From Phycisphaeraceae bacterium (GTDB taxonomy: Bacteria > Planctomycetota > Phycisphaerae > Phycisphaerales > UBA1924), in the NCBI GenBank assembly GCA_021299385.1, contig JAJTGZ010000007.1, positions 1-64,000 of the forward strand: a stretch of DNA of 64,000 nt, written 5' to 3'. Position 1 is the first letter of the stretch; every line of letters starts with the position of its first letter. Positions 61,642 through 64,000 of the stretch are shown here, in pieces. Under the pieces are notes generated by a model, which saw only the letters and a list, made by a program, of their open reading frames with translations, did no database searches and had not been told where the DNA came from. The translations under genes and the position numbers were made by a program.

Positions 61642-62043
61642 ATGACAGGGAATACGGATCGCTTTATGAAGTTTGCACCGATGGCGTTGACGGGGGCCTT
61701 GCTGCTTGGGGGGTGCCAGGGTAGTGGCACGCCGGGCGCGGGTGAGAAGGTGCCCGAAGGTGTGGTACACCAGGTTACCCCAGAGGACACTGCGGCGACG
61801 CACACGCAGACGCCGGTTACGGGGGATGAGGTGGTTCTGCTGGTAAACGGTCTGGGGTGCCCGCAGTGTTCGACGAACATCAACAAGACACTGGAGAGGG
61901 TGCCGGGCGTAACTTCGGTGCATGTGGACATTGGGAGCGGGAAGGTAACGGTGGGGCTGGGTTCCAAGCGGAAGCCGACGCCGCATCAGTTGAGTGAGGC
62001 GGTTGTGGATGCGGGTTTGACGCTGGTGAAGATCGAGCGGTAG
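61642..62043 (+). CDS. Lipoprotein with heavy-metal-associated (HMA) domain
   Basis: 133 residues. Signal peptide ending LLGGC (Cys25) marks a lipoprotein. After a Thr/Pro-rich linker comes an HMA fold with the metal loop GLGCPQCSTNI (Cys73, Cys76) and TLERVPGVTSVHVDIGSGKV. An HMA domain exported as a lipoprotein is unusual; most are cytoplasmic chaperones or ATPase domains. An AGGA lies 8 nt before the ATG. Followed after 19 nt by the barrel gene, so they share a transcript. Confidence 0.82.
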   Translation: MTGNTDRFMKFAPMALTGALLLGGCQGSGTPGAGEKVPEGVVHQVTPEDTAATHTQTPVTGDEVVLLVNGLGCPQCSTNINKTLERVPGVTSVHVDIGSGKVTVGLGSKRKPTPHQLSEAVVDAGLTLVKIER

Positions 62044-62062
62044 GAACAAGAAAGGGAACAAC

Positions 62063-62887
62063 ATGAAGACGTTACTTTGCCTGTGCATAGCCGGGTGTGT
62101 GGTGGTGTTGTGTGTCGGGAGGGCGGTCGGGCAGGAGGCGATGTACACCGCTGCCGCGACGATGCCGCCGCCGGGGTCGGTGGTGTTTCGGCCGCAGTTG
62201 ATGTTCAGCCGGTATGGTGCGGACCCGGACGGGCCGAGCACGCGGACGGATTACACGGCTGTGGACCTTGGGGTGCAGATCGGCCTTGCGCGTGCGTGGT
62301 CGCTGTCGGTCAACGCGCCGGTGGAGTATCAGCAGAGCCAGCGGCCCAGCGGGGACACCAACCGGGTGGAGGTCGAGGATGTGGACTTGATGCTCAAGTA
62401 CCGGTTCTACATGGACAACAGCGGCGGTATCGACACGGCGCGTGCGGCGGTTACATTCGGGACGCGCCTAGAGAGGGTCGAGGGCTTCAGCGTGGACCCG
62501 CACGTTGGGGTGGTGCTGACGAAGGTGCAGGGGCGCAACGGGATCAACGCGGAGGCCTCGTACCTGCTGACTACCAGCGGGAGGGAGGAGACGATCCGGG
62601 AGGGCGACGGCACTGCGGACCTGGTGAGGACCAACGTCAGTTATGTGTTTCGGTTGTGGCCGGCGGAGTTCACCAGCACCAGCACGGGGGGTTGGTACGC
62701 CACGGCGGAGCTCAACGGGATGTGGGAGACCAACGGGGACAGGGAGGTGCGGTGGGCGCCGGGGTTGATGTACGAGGGGCGGGAGGTGAGTTTCGAGGTG
62801 ATGATGCAGTTGCCGGTGTGGCACGAGCTGGGGGAGCGGGCGGAGCTTGATTGGAGCGTGGGTGTGGGGTTGCGGTTGTTGTTCTGA
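62063..62887 (+). CDS. Outer-membrane beta-barrel protein (transporter-like)
   Basis: 274 residues. Signal peptide (about 1-23, ending VGQ), then alternating strands typical of a barrel: VDLGVQIGLARAWSLSVNAP, VDLMLKYRFYMDN, VRTNVSYVFRLWPAEF, ending VGVGLRLLF with a C-terminal Phe. It resembles barrels annotated as phenol-degradation MetA-pathway or transporter proteins. AAGGGA precedes the ATG. Directly after the HMA lipoprotein gene. Substrate not determined; metal efflux or uptake is an inference from context. Confidence 0.75.
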   Translation: MKTLLCLCIAGCVVVLCVGRAVGQEAMYTAAATMPPPGSVVFRPQLMFSRYGADPDGPSTRTDYTAVDLGVQIGLARAWSLSVNAPVEYQQSQRPSGDTNRVEVEDVDLMLKYRFYMDNSGGIDTARAAVTFGTRLERVEGFSVDPHVGVVLTKVQGRNGINAEASYLLTTSGREETIREGDGTADLVRTNVSYVFRLWPAEFTSTSTGGWYATAELNGMWETNGDREVRWAPGLMYEGREVSFEVMMQLPVWHELGERAELDWSVGVGLRLLF

Positions 62888-63027
62888 TCTCAGGCCGGGG
62901 AGAGTTTTACTCCAGAGGCCCAGAGGCCCAGAGGAAAGGCTGGGGAATCACTCAGAGGACGGAGGGCGGAAGGTAAGGCAGGAGGGGTGGTTGGGTTGGT
63001 TTGTTTTGGTTTGTTTGTTGTGTGGTG

Positions 63028-64000
63028 CTATTTGGTGGGGGTTACGGTGAGAGTTGTGAGTTGGTCGGGTTGCCACCATTGGCGGAGGTGGTCGGCGAGG
63101 TCTTGGGGTTTGAGGTTGGCGAGGGTTTCGGGTGCCGTGGCGAGTTCGTCGATGGGGACGTTGAGGAACCAGGCGACGGGTAGGGCTGTGACCCAGTAGT
63201 CGGCTGTGGCCAGGCGGGGGGTGAGTTCGTCGAGGAGGTCTTGGCGGGCGCGGTCGAAGGAGGCCTGGGTTGGGCCTTGGGTGGCCAGGCGGGTGAGGCG
63301 TTCGCGTGTGGCGGCGATGAGTTTCTCGGCCTGTGCGGCGTCGGCGTGGACGACGGCGGTAGCGATGCAGAGGCCCATGTTGGGCAGGGCGCGGCCGGGG
63401 ATGGCGTTGCCGGCGACGATCAGTTGCTTGAGGCCCTGCTCGGTGATGGCCGAGGTGAGTTCGGCTTGCATCAGTTTGCTGGCCAGGACTGAGAGCCTCG
63501 CCTGTGTCAGGTCGTGCTGTGGCGGGGCAGGGAGTGTGAGGACGATGTAGGCCTGGTCTGCAGGGCCGGGGTTGTGGGCGTGGTGTGCGGCGGGGGTTGG
63601 GCGTGGGAGGTTGCGGGGGGCGTCGAAGCGGTCGCGGGGGCGTGGTGAGATGTTGGCGAGTGCGGACTGGATGACTGGGATGGCCTCGGCGGGTTGGATG
63701 CGCCCGACGATGGCGATATCGATCGCGCTGGAGCTCAAGCGGGCATCGGCGAAGGCCTGGGCGGCTTCGATGGTGATCGCTTGGACAACATCGGGCGTGA
63801 GGCGCTCGGCGCGGGCCTGGTTGATGGGGTCAAAGATCGCGCCGATGGCTTGGACGGCGGAGTTGGGCTTGGCGTCGGCGGTGGCACGGGAGGCGGTGAG
63901 GAGTTCGGCCTTGGCCTTGGCGAAGCGGGCGGGGTCGAGGCGGGGGGACTTGATGATCGTGGCGAGGGTGGAGAGGGTTTGGGTGAGCGGGGTGGTGGAG
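63028..64000 (-). CDS. M16 family (insulinase-like) peptidase, C-terminal part
   Basis: The frame is open to the right window edge, so only the C-terminal roughly 323 residues are seen. It contains ERLTPDVVQAITIEAAQAF, then a second M16-type domain with IDIAIVGRIQPAEAIPVIQS and ADQAYIVLTLPAPPQ followed by a helix-rich segment. The zinc motif HxxEH must lie beyond the edge. M16 proteins are zinc proteases or, when the motif is lost, structural partners; this cannot be decided here. Confidence 0.85.
   Translation of the reverse strand, partial: STTPLTQTLSTLATIIKSPRLDPARFAKAKAELLTASRATADAKPNSAVQAIGAIFDPINQARAERLTPDVVQAITIEAAQAFADARLSSSAIDIAIVGRIQPAEAIPVIQSALANISPRPRDRFDAPRNLPRPTPAAHHAHNPGPADQAYIVLTLPAPPQHDLTQARLSVLASKLMQAELTSAITEQGLKQLIVAGNAIPGRALPNMGLCIATAVVHADAAQAEKLIAATRERLTRLATQGPTQASFDRARQDLLDELTPRLATADYWVTALPVAWFLNVPIDELATAPETLANLKPQDLADHLRQWWQPDQLTTLTVTPTK

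Noticed and set aside
62917..62985. Repeats of CAGAGGCCCAGAGG after the barrel gene as a third MITE
   Set aside because: Only one arm-like run is visible; no inverted partner was found within the gap.

Overview
This is a GC-rich, almost fully coding stretch of a bacterial chromosome with 54 complete or partial protein genes and two tRNA genes. The best fit is a planctomycete of the Phycisphaerae. Four secreted proteins end in a Phycisphaerae-style tail (P-x-PGAA-LLGLGGL followed by Arg-rich residues, a PEP-CTERM-like anchor). Another secreted protein ends in a planctomycete GC-type dockerin. The site-2 protease is oversized with several PDZ-like domains. Lipopolysaccharide (Kdo transferase), RND and porin genes show a two-membrane envelope. 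No rRNA, CRISPR array, prophage or intact transposon is visible, so this is mostly core chromosome.

Layout. 0.3-3.2 kb: tRNA-Arg, a secreted S1/P1 nuclease, tRNA-Val and Kdo transferase. 3.3-19.4 kb: amide, aspartate and small-acid metabolism, with aspA and a Dcu carrier, glutaminase and a GDPD phosphodiesterase, a ThrE-type exporter, an SLC13-AbgT-M20 peptidase operon, an OprB-like porin, HdeD, and an MFS-asparaginase operon. Together they can take asparagine and glutamine to aspartate and glutamate, and aspartate to fumarate plus ammonia. 21.1-32 kb: a minus-strand envelope block, with an RND pump operon carrying a glycine-zipper protein and a patatin lipoprotein, an alpha/beta hydrolase, and a tightly packed operon of SRPBCC protein, membrane-redoxin fusion, small membrane protein and an atypical SDR. 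32-45 kb: thioesterase, aquaporin, Y-family polymerase, two surface proteins, a chemoreceptor, an MFS protein, a RseP-type protease, GpmI and an orphan gene. 45-52.9 kb: dockerin protein, two FKBPs, PurQ, YchF, a complete two-gene surface-protein operon and RpiA. 53-64 kb: copper P-type ATPase, STAS protein, HU-like protein, a large multi-pass membrane protein, a Fur-fold regulator without metal ligands, a LOG protein, a secreted Cys-rich / HMA lipoprotein / beta-barrel gene set, and the C-terminal part of an M16 peptidase.

The most striking structure outside genes is a 36-nt dispersed element. It occurs seven times (one copy degenerate), always 2-42 nt after a stop codon and always in the same orientation relative to the gene it follows. 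It can fold as a 9-bp hairpin, as a competing outer stem, or as a G-quadruplex (four G4 tracts with loops of 1-2 nt). The HU-like gene carries both this element and a separate classical terminator, so the element is probably not simply a terminator. Other non-coding structure includes two MITE-like inverted-repeat elements, a 47-bp tandem array, a second dispersed repeat pair, and two promoter regions overlapped by palindromes.
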